Under the pieces are notes generated by a model that saw only the letters and a list, made by a program, of their open reading frames with translations, did not search any database and was not told the DNA's origin. Source: Phoronis pallida (lineage: Eukaryota > Phoronida > Phoronidae). Taken from it: a stretch of DNA of 10,415 nucleotides. The DNA lies in assembly GCA_028565715.1 (NCBI GenBank), contig JAOXYC010239348.1, positions 1 through 10,415 of the forward strand. Direction: 5' to 3'. The translations under genes and the position numbers were made by a program. Shown here one piece after another: positions 1 to 6,595 of this stretch. The first letter of the stretch is position 1. Every line of letters starts with the position of its first letter.

Positions 1-22
1 TTATTTGTCAAAAGACAAATAA
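1..22. repeat. Perfect 9-bp inverted repeat
   Basis: TTATTTGTC at 1-9 is the exact reverse complement of GACAAATAA at 14-22, with an AAAA spacer. The window edge prevents seeing whether it belongs to a longer repeat. Confidence 0.7.
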
Positions 23-309
23 AACAATTATATTAACCGTTCTCATTCTGCCACAAGATGAAGGCAGGCAAGTCTCAGTTGAACATGTCATTACACATCT
101 TAATTAAATTCACTCTATTATATATTAATTAGGGTTAATACTGTATAGTTATTCGTTATTCGTTATGACTAATTATATCTTTTCACAGCTTGATAATTTA
201 TGTATTACTTGTGAAAGTAAACTCTTAATTCATTTTCCATCACCAGCAAAATAACTATTTCTCAGTCACTTTGAATTGATCTAGGTTTGTTTCAAAAAAC
301 CTTCAGATT

Positions 310-386
310 TTTGTCTCCTGGCTGCAGATTGGTTTTATTTTATTAAAATAATATTTGCAGGAGCCAATCAGCTGCCAAGAGACAAA
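310..386. repeat. Small foldback element, 77 bp
   Basis: The left arm TTTGTCTCCTGGCTGCAGAT pairs with the right end, whose reverse complement reads TTTGTCTCTTGGCAGCTGAT. Three mismatches in about 23 positions, extending through a shared TTGG. The loop is AT-rich. The size and form suggest a small MITE or a solo inverted repeat. No target duplication is evident. Confidence 0.6.
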
Positions 387-569
387 TAGTAATACTAAAT
401 GAAAATGGTTTAATCGTGTCATCTCAAAAGAATTTTTGAAATATACTGAAATATATATTCAATTAAGTAGATCATATCTTAGCTGTTGTTTGAAGCTAAA
501 TCTTTTTGAGATGGCAAAATCAGTCACATGACTTGGTTCATTTAAAATAGTCGATTTTCTGTGACCTAC

Positions 570-693
570 TTTTCGGTTGGTTGATAGCCGGAGCTGGAGG
601 AGGTGGAGGGATGAAGTCAGAATACCCCCCACTGTCTCGCTCCCTATACATGTCCCGACTACTAGTACGATCTCTGTACATAGGACCGTCAAC
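570..693 (-). CDS. EPS8: EPS8 exon m: proline-rich tail after the SH3 (3' boundary uncertain)
   Basis: The exon enters in phase 0 after TTCATATTTCAG|GTT. It encodes VDGPMYRDRTSSRDMYRERD, then SGGYSDFIPPPPPAPAINQP and a basic end. Vertebrate EPS8 also has a proline-rich stretch after the SH3 (PPAPSPPPTPAP), so order and composition agree, though residue-level similarity is low. Two donors are possible: CGAAAA|GTAGGT (edge at 570, leaving in phase 1) and AGTAG|GTCACA (edge at 566, leaving in phase 2). I prefer the first for its closer fit to the consensus. With no splice, the frame would end at a stop near 538. The next exons, with the C-terminal actin-binding region, would lie below position 1. 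Confidence 0.72.
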
Positions 694-1403
694 CTGAAAT
701 ATGAAAAAACGAGATGTCAGCATAAAATTAACGGTACAAATACCACCAGTCATTCAGTTGTTGTAGATTATCTTTTCTCACATGATAACTTCAATCTCAA
801 ATGTATTATCGAAAATAACACACTCCGACGGATCACCGTAATCATACAAGACTCGTTTTTTCTTTGACAACGCGTCGTCACTGTTTCATGTGAGAAAAAG
901 AACAATAAACTCGTCGTCATTGAATAATTAATTTCTCAAAACTCGTCAAAATCCTCGTCAAAGGCTCGGATTTTGACTCATTTTGAGTAATTTATTATTC
1001 AATGACACTAGTTAATTATCCTCTATATCTAGGTTGAATTTGAATCACTTTAATGTATGAATATCTGATGTTAATCAACTGCATATTATCAATAACACAC
1101 ATACAACAATAGTGTGTGCAATGAAACTCCCCATAGTGAGGCCATTCACATTGCCCATACCAACCAGTCACTCAATGCACATATTTTTCACAGTGCAGTG
1201 GCTTACGTTGCTGAGCTAGAGTGTATTCTGATGACAATATCATAAATTATATAGGCTAACTGATTGAATGCACTGAATGTTAAATTATGTGGACCCTATC
1301 ATTTTTTTAAAATACCATGGAAATCACTTAAGTTTGCCCCATTTTGGGATTAACTTGAAAGTGAAAAGTATGAATGGACTGTAATCACTTCATGCCAACT
1401 TAC
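694..1403. other. Intron between exons l and m
   Basis: 710 bases without recognisable coding sequence. It contains the hairpin at 918-1004. A second inverted pair lies outside it: CTTTTCTCACATGA near 771-784 against TCATGTGAGAAAAAG near 887-901. The rest, about 1020-1400, shows nothing I can name. Confidence 0.7.
918..1004. repeat. Foldback element, 87 bp with ~37-bp arms
   Basis: The left arm begins CATTGAATAATTAATTTCTC and the reverse complement of the right arm begins CATTGAATAATAAATTACTC. Both continue through CAAAA and GTCAAAATCC. There are few mismatches, and pairing continues imperfectly outwards (AACTCGTCGT against AACTAGTGT). The whole folds into one long hairpin with a short loop. 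Probably a degenerate MITE; no coding content. Confidence 0.7.
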
Positions 1404-1541
1404 CCGATCGTTTTCCGAGGGATAACCACCAGTCATCAGAGGGTGGTCATTACCTACTTCCTGTAGAATGGTGTAAGGGGCATGACCAGTTTTACCATAT
1501 GCATTTCTCAGCTTCCACCAGTTACGACTGCTGTCAAGGAC
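1404..1541 (-). CDS. EPS8: EPS8 exon l: second half of the SH3 domain
   Basis: 138 bases, exactly 46 codons, phase 0 at both ends; acceptor TTGTTCTTCAG|GTC, donor GATCGG|GTAAGT. It encodes VLDSSRNWWKLRNAYGKTGH and then APYTILQEV, matching ILDDRKQWWKVRNASGDSGF and VPNNILDIV of EPS8. The WWK pair (the SH3 ligand-binding Trp and neighbour), the Gly of the distal turn and the Pro before the 3-10 helix are present. The final NNIL is YTIL here. The tail NDHPLMTGGYPSENDR lies beyond the fold. Because the exon is symmetric, skipping it would keep the frame but delete half of the SH3. Confidence 0.95.
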
Positions 1542-2042
1542 CTGAAGAACAATGCACATGATTCCCAAAATGGATTTTTATTTGTAGCTCAACTATCCAA
1601 GTACTCCAGGTACCCAATTCTTAAAATGGCCAATAGACATTTTTTTACACATTTGCAATATTTGTGCAAATGAGCAATTTGAGGGTCATTTCCACCACAT
1701 CCTGATTGGAACTCAGAGTTTGGTGTGAAACCCCCACACAGCCAAGTCTTTCTTTATGGTGACAAGTGAGGACAGATGTAAATTATATACAGGAAAATTA
1801 GCAGCTTCGGCAGTAGTTAGGAAAGTCTAAAAGCTTATTGATACAAAAGGCTTTCTAAATTTAATCAGCAGAGGTTTACTGGATATCAATTGCACCTCTT
1901 GTAAACCAGTTTTTAAGAACAACTTTGCATTATGACCAAAATGCACATTGTTCACATGAAAAATTATTTCTTTACCACTTCAGTAATTTCAGGACTACTT
2001 ATTTCAATGTGTAAATTATTCAATACTGGTACGGGTACCTAC
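1542..2042. other. Intron between exons k and l (splits the SH3)
   Basis: 501 bases, no recognisable exon. Only weak local structure: GGTTTAC against GTAAACC around 1872-1906, and GAAAG against CTTTC around 1821-1856. Nothing else that I can identify. Confidence 0.7.
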
Positions 2043-2118
2043 CTCAACAATCTCGCCTTTGATCACTGTCAGTTCCTTCTCGTTCTTACCTTCCCTCTCA
2101 TGTACTACTTCATAACAC
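2043..2118 (-). CDS. EPS8: EPS8 exon k: first half of the SH3 domain
   Basis: 76 bases, phase 2 in and phase 0 out; acceptor GTATTCCAG|GTG, donor GTTGAG|GTAGGT. The split codon gives Lys and the exon reads CYEVVHEREGKNEKELTVIK, then GEIVE. This matches KYDFVARNNSELSVLKDDILE of EPS8: the RT loop and the ELxVxKGE segment of an SH3 domain. The usual ALYDY start is relaxed to KCYEVV, with Tyr kept. EPS8-family SH3 domains are known for preferring PxxDY ligands such as ABI1 over the classical PxxP. Whether that holds here depends on residues I cannot evaluate without a structure. The exon is too short and too interrupted to stand out as an open frame. Confidence 0.93.
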
Positions 2119-2470
2119 CTGGAATACAAGATTACATGTAGTCCATGAGCTTTTTAATATATGATATGCATGTAGCATCTTTCAAAAAAAAATGGTGAGT
2201 AACAAACATTGTCCAAGCACATATAATCATGTCCCGGACAATTATGATCGCACTTTTATTATATGTAAAACAAACGACACAAGTATTGGCAATGAAATAT
2301 GGGATCTTTTTTAGAGATTTGAGTTACTATAAACTTGTAGTGAACAAAATGCATAGAAAAAGCTTTTTGTAAGACATAGTGCCAAAGAATACAGATAGAT
2401 GGCATTACAGTTGTTGGAATTGCAGGGTGGAGAGTGGTGGCTTGTGACTGAACATACAAATATAACATAC
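2119..2470. other. Intron between exons j and k
   Basis: 352 bases of AT-rich sequence. A 7-bp inverted pair (ATTGTCC near 2209, GGACAAT near 2235) is the only structure seen. No exon or repeat recognised. Confidence 0.7.
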
Positions 2471-2617
2471 TTCTTCCCGGAATTCATCAGGTCTTGCAAG
2501 AACTTTTTCTGTGGGTCCCCAGACGACTTTGGTTCTGGAATTGGTGGAGGTTCCCGTTCTCGATAAGGATCTCTGTGTTCTCTGCTTTCACGTCTTTCTT
2601 CTTGCACTCTTTGATTC
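2471..2617 (-). CDS. EPS8: EPS8 exon j: Arg/Glu-rich linker leading into the SH3
   Basis: 147 bases, phase 2 at both ends, so it is a symmetric exon that could be skipped without a frameshift. The acceptor is CATGGCAG|GAA and the donor GGGAAGAA|GTATGT. It encodes NQRVQEERRESREHRDPYRE, then REPPPIPEPKSSGDP and QKKFLQDLMNSGKK. The last residues replace the vertebrate PKKYAKSK directly before the SH3 fold. The exon continues the mixed-charge run of exon i, with the YRER motif repeated, and adds a short proline stretch (PPPIPEP). A function for the charged run cannot be read from sequence; disorder and low complexity are evident. Confidence 0.9.
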
Positions 2618-2848
2618 CTGCCATGTAGAAAACATATATAACACTGATATGTATGGCACTTTTCAATATCGGACTGTAAAAGGGGTGTCATCTTGTGATC
2701 ACTTGTTCATTTCACACAATGGTAAGCTTCATAAATTGGTATCATGCTCTTACTAATTTCACTCCTGTTGTCGATGAAGTTTCCATAGTAAGCAGCAAAA
2801 CAAATTCATTCTCCATTTAGGAATTTTCCACACATGTACCTGTCAATA

Positions 2849-3061
2849 TTGAGTAAAGTTATAATTCTAATCACTGGACTCACCGGTTAATTTTCTCAAA
2901 GTTGCGAACACATCTGTGTCCTTTGACTAGTAAGGGTTTGCGTAGTGAGCTTTGGCGGGAATCGCTCTCTACGCAAATCCTAGTCAAAGGACACAGACAT
3001 GCTCGCAACGTTGGGAAAATTAACCGGTGAGTCCAGTGATTAGAATTATAACTTGACTCAA
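2849..3061. repeat. Long near-perfect foldback element (MITE-like), 213 bp
   Basis: Arms of about 100 bp, 2849-2949 and 2965-3061, are nearly exact inverted copies around a loop of about 15 bases. The outer end is TTGAGTAAAGTTATAATTC on the left; the reverse complement of the right end is TTGAGTCAAGTTATAATTC. Both continue with CTAATCACTGGACTCACCGG and later GTGTCCTTTGACTAG. I count only a handful of mismatches plus a small indel near the loop. It lies wholly inside the intron between exons i and j. No clear target-site duplication is visible at its ends, and it has no coding capacity. It is probably a non-autonomous DNA element of foldback type. Confidence 0.88.
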
Positions 3062-3105
3062 TTGATGATCTACCTGGATGACTCATAATCTACATCATAT
3101 TATAC

Positions 3106-3305
3106 CTGTCAATATGTTTCTCAACATAAGCCTGGAAGCCTGATGCCCTAGCATCCTGGTGTGGCACCTGGGCTGGAATGTCAAAATTACGCTGATTTCT
3201 GTCCCCGTCACGACGGTCACTTTCTCGACGCTGGTTATCTCTATAGACTGTATCGCTGTATTGTGGACGAGATGATCGGTCTATTGGGTACACATGCTCT
3301 TCGGC
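3106..3305 (-). CDS. EPS8: EPS8 exon i: mixed-charge linker before the SH3
   Basis: 200 bases, 66 codons plus two bases, phase 0 in and phase 2 out; acceptor TATGTACAG|GCC, donor ATTGACAG|GTATAA. It encodes AEEHVYPIDRSSRPQYSD, then VYRDNQRRESDRRDGDRNQR, a dense Arg/Asp/Glu run. It then encodes FDIPAQVPHQ and finally SGFQAYVEKHIDR. The last motif, HIDR, followed by Asn in the next exon, matches NRHIDRN of vertebrate EPS8 and fixes the register; the charged run has no vertebrate counterpart that I can recall. The stretch is probably disordered and links the helical central region to the SH3 domain. The intron on its 3' side holds the long hairpin 2849-3061. Confidence 0.9.
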
Positions 3306-3697
3306 CTGTACATACATAACAATGAATGGATTTATGTAAATGAATCAATAACAAAACAGGAAAAAACAGCCAAAACATCTTTCATGAGTGTTGAATAAAT
3401 ATATTCAACTTTTGGTGAATGACTGGGAAACTAACCTGTGAGACTTGCGTCCTGTCCAGGGGGAGTGCCTTCACTCTTATCCGCTCACGCAACGGAAACC
3501 GGGATAGCATCCGGCCTTATGAGGCTCACGAGGCTTGGGAAGGATTTAGTTTAGTTATTTTAGATTACCTTGCCAGTTTTCTTTATATATCCAATATTAT
3601 GTCATTCGTTTGTACCAGAAAAAAAAATGAGGTTAGCAACTTCGAAACTAGTTTGCATAAATATTGCAGTGATTAATTATGTCTCCATTATGTCTAC
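3306..3697. other. Intron between exons h and i
   Basis: 392 bases. The middle, about 3430-3540, is markedly GC-richer and looks like a SINE tail, described separately. The flanks are AT-rich with no recognised feature. Confidence 0.7.
3430..3540 (+). mobile_element. SINE-tail-like block, 5' truncated
   Basis: A GC-rich island in an AT-rich intron. It carries GACTTGCGTCCTGTCCAGGG, then GGAGTG, CGCAACGGAAACCGGGATAG and ATCCGGCCTTATGAGGCTC. This wording resembles the conserved 3' domain of tRNA-derived SINEs found across invertebrate genomes, as I remember it. No A or B box precedes it, so the tRNA-like head would be missing. The element family cannot be fixed without a repeat library. Confidence 0.45.
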
Positions 3698-3866
3698 CTG
3701 TTCTCGTGCTCTATAATTGTCCTCTTTGTTCCTGATCTGTGCAGCGTGGTGAGCAACAGCGGTGGCCAGGGCTGCGTTAGAACTCTCTTCTAGAACATGT
3801 GATGGTGGTGACCAGCCATCTTCAAACCTTGGTACATATGGTGGCACATACCCTTTCCACAAATCT
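3698..3866 (-). CDS. EPS8: EPS8 exon h: YVPPYVPRF motif and following helix
   Basis: 169 bases, phase 2 in and phase 0 out; acceptor TTTGTTGCAG|AGA, donor GAACAG|GTAGAC. The split codon gives Arg, so the join reads TWTVTRDLWKGYVPPYVPRF and continues EDGWSPPSHVL. Vertebrate EPS8 has EQFIPPYVPRFRNGWEPP at the same position, so the PPYVPRF..GW.PP signature is intact. Before it, the family's RAEWPKEQF appears here as a shorter RDLWKGY. After it comes an alanine-rich helix, NAALATAVAHHAAQIRNKED, equivalent to the vertebrate LAESVANVAEHQRKQ. A second AG two bases into the exon would shift the frame and was rejected. Confidence 0.95.
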
Positions 3867-3913
3867 CTGCAACAAAGAAAACTTGTGTTATTAAACTCTT
3901 GTTTTTAAAGTTT

Positions 3914-4186
3914 CTGGCTCTGCGTTGGTCCATCCGGCATCAACACGCAAATAAACTATTTTGTGTACGAGTCCTCTGTTGAACATAACTTACTGGCATC
4001 CAATACAACCTACATTTCAGTGTAGGTTACGACTTTTTCTTGGATACAAAGCTCTCAAATCACCCCTTACAGATTTTTTTTAATTTCTCACACACATTCA
4101 AGTAAGTTATGTTCTAGTAAGGACTCGTTAACAAAATTTCTAGTTGATTTGTTTTTGGTGTTGAATTTGGACCAACACAGAGCCAG
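3914..4186. mobile_element. MITE-like element with ~85-bp inverted repeats
   Basis: The left end is CTGGCTCTGCGTTGGTCCA and the reverse complement of the right end is CTGGCTCTGTGTTGGTCCA. Similarity continues with small gaps through ACGAGTCC and AGAACATAACTTACT (GTTGAACATAACTTACT on the left), about 85 bases in. The centre has a nested hairpin, AACCTACA against TGTAGGTT near 4008-4030. The element fills the 3' part of the intron between exons g and h (on the coding strand) and has no coding capacity. Flanking TAAAGTTT and TAAATTT are themselves related, so the exact ends and target duplication are uncertain. Confidence 0.82.
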
Positions 4187-4284
4187 TAAATTTAATATAA
4201 AGTATGTACTAGGCAGTAAGGATGACAGGTTTAATCTCATGGTCATGCTATGTATTTCATATTTTTTCAACGCCACCTTAAACT

Positions 4285-4525
4285 AATAAGGACCACGTCC
4301 CAGAGCAATATCAGATTACATAGACTGAGGGACAGCTACATTACTATACAAAAATGAACCACTTTCGAGGGAAATATATGGTGCTGCTAAAGTAATATGT
4401 CATGGGAAGCCATGAAACATCACTTTATATTTGAGTTGTCAGAACGTGTTTTAGCCAATCGAAGGAGAGGTGTATCAGTGGTCGTATAATAATCTCTGAT
4501 ATTGCCCGAGGAAGCGGTCCTAATT
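4285..4525. mobile_element. Degenerate MITE-like element, ~240 bp
   Basis: The left end AATAAGGACCACGTCCCAGA aligns with the reverse complement of the right end, AATTAGGACCGCTTCCTCGG. Both are followed by GCAATATCAGA and a diverged TTA-rich stretch. Arms are about 40 bases with several mismatches, so this is an old copy. TAAT occurs at both edges and might be a target duplication. No coding capacity. Confidence 0.65.
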
Positions 4526-4567
4526 CCAGATAATAAAGTTCAGTTTCAATTAACAGTTGTTACTGAC

Positions 4568-4806
4568 CTGGTGACTGTCCAGGTTTCTCCGAGCGACATC
4601 CATAGATCACTTTCTTTGGATGACAAACAATGCTTCAACAACTCCTTGGCCTCGTGTGTTAACAGCGGTGATACCACTGTTGCGGGGAGTTCTGGTGAGT
4701 TTTGTCGGTTGTCTTTGCTCGCCTCGACGATCAGTGTGAGAGGGGTGAACAGGAAGTGTACAAGTTCTGGGGAGTTTGGATTGTGAATATGTGCCTTCAG
4801 ACGAGC
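4568..4806 (-). CDS. EPS8: EPS8 exon g: core of the helical central region
   Basis: The largest exon here: 239 bases, 79 codons plus two bases, phase 0 in and phase 2 out. The acceptor is TATCACAG|GCT and the donor CACCAG|GTCAGT. It encodes ARLKAHIHNPNSPELVHFLF, then TPLTLIVEAS, the central VVSPLLTHEAKELL and finally DLWMSLGETWT. Each block has a direct counterpart in EPS8: KLKSHIQNP, LVHFLFTPL, SSVLSPLL and LWMSLGGTW. The variable part between them (KDNRQNSPELPAT) sits where vertebrates have ATGGPELAS. In the family this alpha-helical module lies between the PTB and SH3 domains. Its recognition alone is enough to identify the gene. The donor is 42 bases from the edge of the inverted-repeat element at 4285-4525. 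Confidence 0.97.
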
Positions 4807-5160
4807 CTGTGATAGAGAGAGAGGTCAAAGGGTATCATGCAACTTGTTTTGAGAAAAATGTATGTCAACTTTAATGAAACCTTGTCATCAAGTCATTGGC
4901 AGATGTTCACACCATCACCCTTCATGTATCTGATGTAACTGATTTTGGCACCAACACTCATTATGGCTTTGACTATGCATGCAACTAAGAGGTAGTGAAC
5001 TGTCAGGACAGTTACAAAGTGCCCAGAGTTTGTTATATTGATATATGTTTCGACTGTTACTAAACATTTAATTTATGCAAGGACATTCCTCATAAATTAG
5101 AAACTGTTGTTAATTATTTTCATTTTATTAAACAAATAAATAATGTAGTATAATACTAAC
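4807..5160. other. Intron between exons f and g
   Basis: 354 bases with no recognised repeat apart from a small palindrome, AACTGTC-AG-GACAGTT, near 4998-5013. Confidence 0.7.
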
Positions 5161-5249
5161 CAGTAAATTGAAGCACAGTTTAAACTTCTGGAAGACATCA
5201 ATAAAATCCTGAGGTGGTGGAGGTCGAGCTCTCATTGTTAGAATACCCT
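5161..5249 (-). CDS. EPS8: EPS8 exon f: central region, GEG-LT-RA motif
   Basis: 89 bases, phase 1 in and phase 0 out; acceptor TTTTTACAG|AGG, donor TTACTG|GTTAGT. The codon split with exon e gives Glu, so the junction reads HGEGILTMRARPPPPQDF, almost identical to the family's GEGVLTLRAKPPPPDEF. The rest, DVFQKFKLCFNLL, matches DCFQKFKHGFNLL and continues straight into ARLKAHIHNP of the next exon. A second AG two bases downstream of the chosen acceptor would break phase with exon e. This conserved helical segment is characteristic of EPS8 and EPS8-like proteins and has no catalytic role. Confidence 0.95.
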
Positions 5250-5340
5250 CTGTAAAAACACACATAGCTTTAAGAGGCTTGCAGGTGCTTATTACTTACA
5301 GAAAGTGAAATTTGAAGACAGAAAAATTTGGAACTGAACT

Positions 5341-5390
5341 AGGAATGGAACCGAAGTCTTCCTGATTGCCAGTCAGATACTCTACTATAT
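5341..5390 (-). mobile_element. Degenerate tRNA-like SINE head
   Basis: On the minus strand the sequence reads TAGTAGAGTATCTGACTGG, resembling a pol III A box region. It then continues GCAATCAGGAAGACTTCGG and TTCCATTCC; GGTTCCATTCC is one base from the B-box consensus GGTTCGATTCC. It lacks paired acceptor ends, so it is not a working tRNA. It lies in the short intron between exons e and f. Confidence 0.5.
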
Positions 5391-5503
5391 GGTGAATATA
5401 CTCATTAATTCATAGTCAACGTTTCTCTAATTCATCATAAGCAAAAGTCTATTTTACAAATTTGTGAAAGTCATTAGGCCACCATTTGCCAACAAACTCT
5501 CAC

Positions 5504-5633
5504 CTCCATGTGACTTCTTCTTCTTAGACTTCCCTTTGTGTCCGCGGGTTTGAAGTTCTTTAAAGGACTCAGCCGCTACTTGCAACTTGGCAACAAACCT
5601 CTCTATATCATCGAAGCAATGGTTGAGCAGTTG
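5504..5633 (-). CDS. EPS8: EPS8 exon e: start of the helical central region and lysine-rich patch
   Basis: 130 bases, phase 0 in and phase 1 out; acceptor CTTCCAG|CAA, donor CATGGAG|GTGAGA. The first half, QLLNHCFDDIERFVAKLQVA, is a strong match to the EPS8 helix ILNHILDDIEFFITKLQ. The second half, ESFKELQTRGHKGKSKKKKS, matches the conserved AFSELSKRKKNKKGKRK. The lysine-rich patch is thus a family feature and not an oddity of this species; it could serve as a basic membrane-, actin- or nucleus-directed segment, which the sequence alone cannot settle. This is one of the most conserved blocks in the gene and one of the best anchors for the assignment. Confidence 0.95.
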
Positions 5634-6227
5634 CTGGAAGCAGAGGGGATATGTTTAATTGATGGAAGAGCAGTCCTTCAATCTTTAGTGATTATAATAT
5701 AAAGGTCAGATAACGAGGACAATTACATTAATTTGACCAAGAAATTGAATGCACTACAGAGAAACAAACAAGTATAAGCCATGAAAATATTTTCACAATA
5801 ATCCTAAGTAATATGTTTCAAGATGGCACAATGGACCTCAATTTCAAATTAAAATTAGCTTTATTTATGCAACATCAATTATTCCTTCATTATTTGTATC
5901 AACCTTTATTTGTCTTTGGCTTATTCATGCTCAGCTCTGTATGGCTTAAATAATTTATTATGGTCAGTTTCCATTATTTTTATCAATTCTGTTAATTTTC
6001 ATCTATGATTGTTAAATTTTGCCTTTTCTATATTTATTGTATGTATATTATTATGTTAATTAGAGGGCACTCTATTAGCGGCGAAAGCCTTCAGAGCGCT
6101 CTTGCCAAATATTTGTAATTAATTTTATTTTGGCAAAAATAAAGTTCTTGATTCTTGATTCAAACAATGATGTGCTACAAAAAGCCTCAAGAGGTAAAGA
6201 TGAAAGTTGTGATGGGAGAGTGCCTAC
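5634..6227. other. Intron between exons d and e
   Basis: 594 bases of AT-rich sequence. The part nearest exon d (about 6040-6165) looks like a LINE 3' end, described separately. The T-rich stretch 5870-6040 may be more of its 3' untranslated region. I recognise nothing in 5640-5870. Confidence 0.6.
6040..6165 (+). mobile_element. LINE-like retrotransposon 3' end, 5' truncated
   Basis: A GC-rich stem region, GGGCACTCTATTAGCGGCGA then AAGCCTTCAGAGCGCTCTTG, is followed by an AT-rich stretch, an AATAAA signal and a terminal microsatellite (AAGTTCTTGATTCTTGATTC). A conserved stem-loop close to a short tandem-repeat tail is typical of CR1/L2-type non-LTR elements. The element lies on the plus strand, antisense to EPS8. 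No reverse-transcriptase sequence remains, so it is a 5'-truncated copy. The clade is a guess. Confidence 0.6.
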
Positions 6228-6331
6228 CACTTCCATGTCTGTTTTTTCACTAACTACTGTATCCTGGTCATCATCACGTCTGTATGCATCACGGAAACGA
6301 CTTAGAGGACGGTCTTCAAAATCACCATGAT
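6228..6331 (-). CDS. EPS8: EPS8 exon d: acidic linker
   Basis: 104 bases, phase 1 in and phase 0 out; acceptor TTTTTTCCAG|ATC, donor GAAGTG|GTAGGC. It encodes HGDFEDRPLSRFRDAYRR and then an acidic run DDDQDTVVSEKTDMEV. The motif DHGDFED, its first Asp split across the junction with exon c, matches DQGDFEKP of vertebrate EPS8. The terminal Val followed by QLLNHC in the next exon matches the family's DVQILNH. The stretch links the proline-rich segment to the helical central region. The alternative donor GAA|GTGGTA would drop the conserved Val and fits less well. Confidence 0.88.
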
Positions 6332-6595
6332 CTGGAAAAAATTGGGAGTTTGATTGAACTGAGCATCATTTTAATTCATAACAGAAAATGTTCCTCAGAT
6401 GAATTCTGCAAGCCAGTGGAATTCTTTTACCAAGACAGACATACTTTGAGGAGAAAAAAAATTGAAAATACATTACAATTACAGAAATCAAGAACAATAT
6501 GTATTCACATGATGGATTTCACATTTCCTTTAAAAAACATTTTATAAGTCAGAGTATAATGTTTTGAGCACTGATTAAAACGTTGCAAAACTAAC

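Larger units (their letters stand above)
1..569. other. Intron of EPS8 downstream of exon m, incomplete
   Basis: AT-rich noncoding sequence with no recognisable exon. It holds a perfect small palindrome at 1-22, two full copies plus a partial third of the 7-mer GTTATTC near 149-167, and the hairpin element at 310-386. If the frame of exon m is not spliced, the stop near 538 would fall here, giving a shorter tail. I see no convincing polyadenylation context to support that. Confidence 0.55.

Noticed and set aside
577-867. 96-codon open frame on the plus strand.
   Set aside because: It overlaps exon m antisense and runs on into intron; no recognisable content.
4502-4786. 94-codon open frame on the plus strand.
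   Set aside because: It is the antisense shadow of EPS8 exon g, whose minus-strand reading is strongly conserved.
5247-5249. Alternative acceptors two bases downstream for exon f (ACAGAG|GGT) and exon h (GCAGAG|ATT).
   Set aside because: Either would break phase with the upstream exon and lose the codon that completes the conserved motif.
6130-6547. Plus-strand open frames over 6130-6330 and 6284-6547.
   Set aside because: They start in the LINE tail and run antisense through exon d into intron, with no family resemblance.
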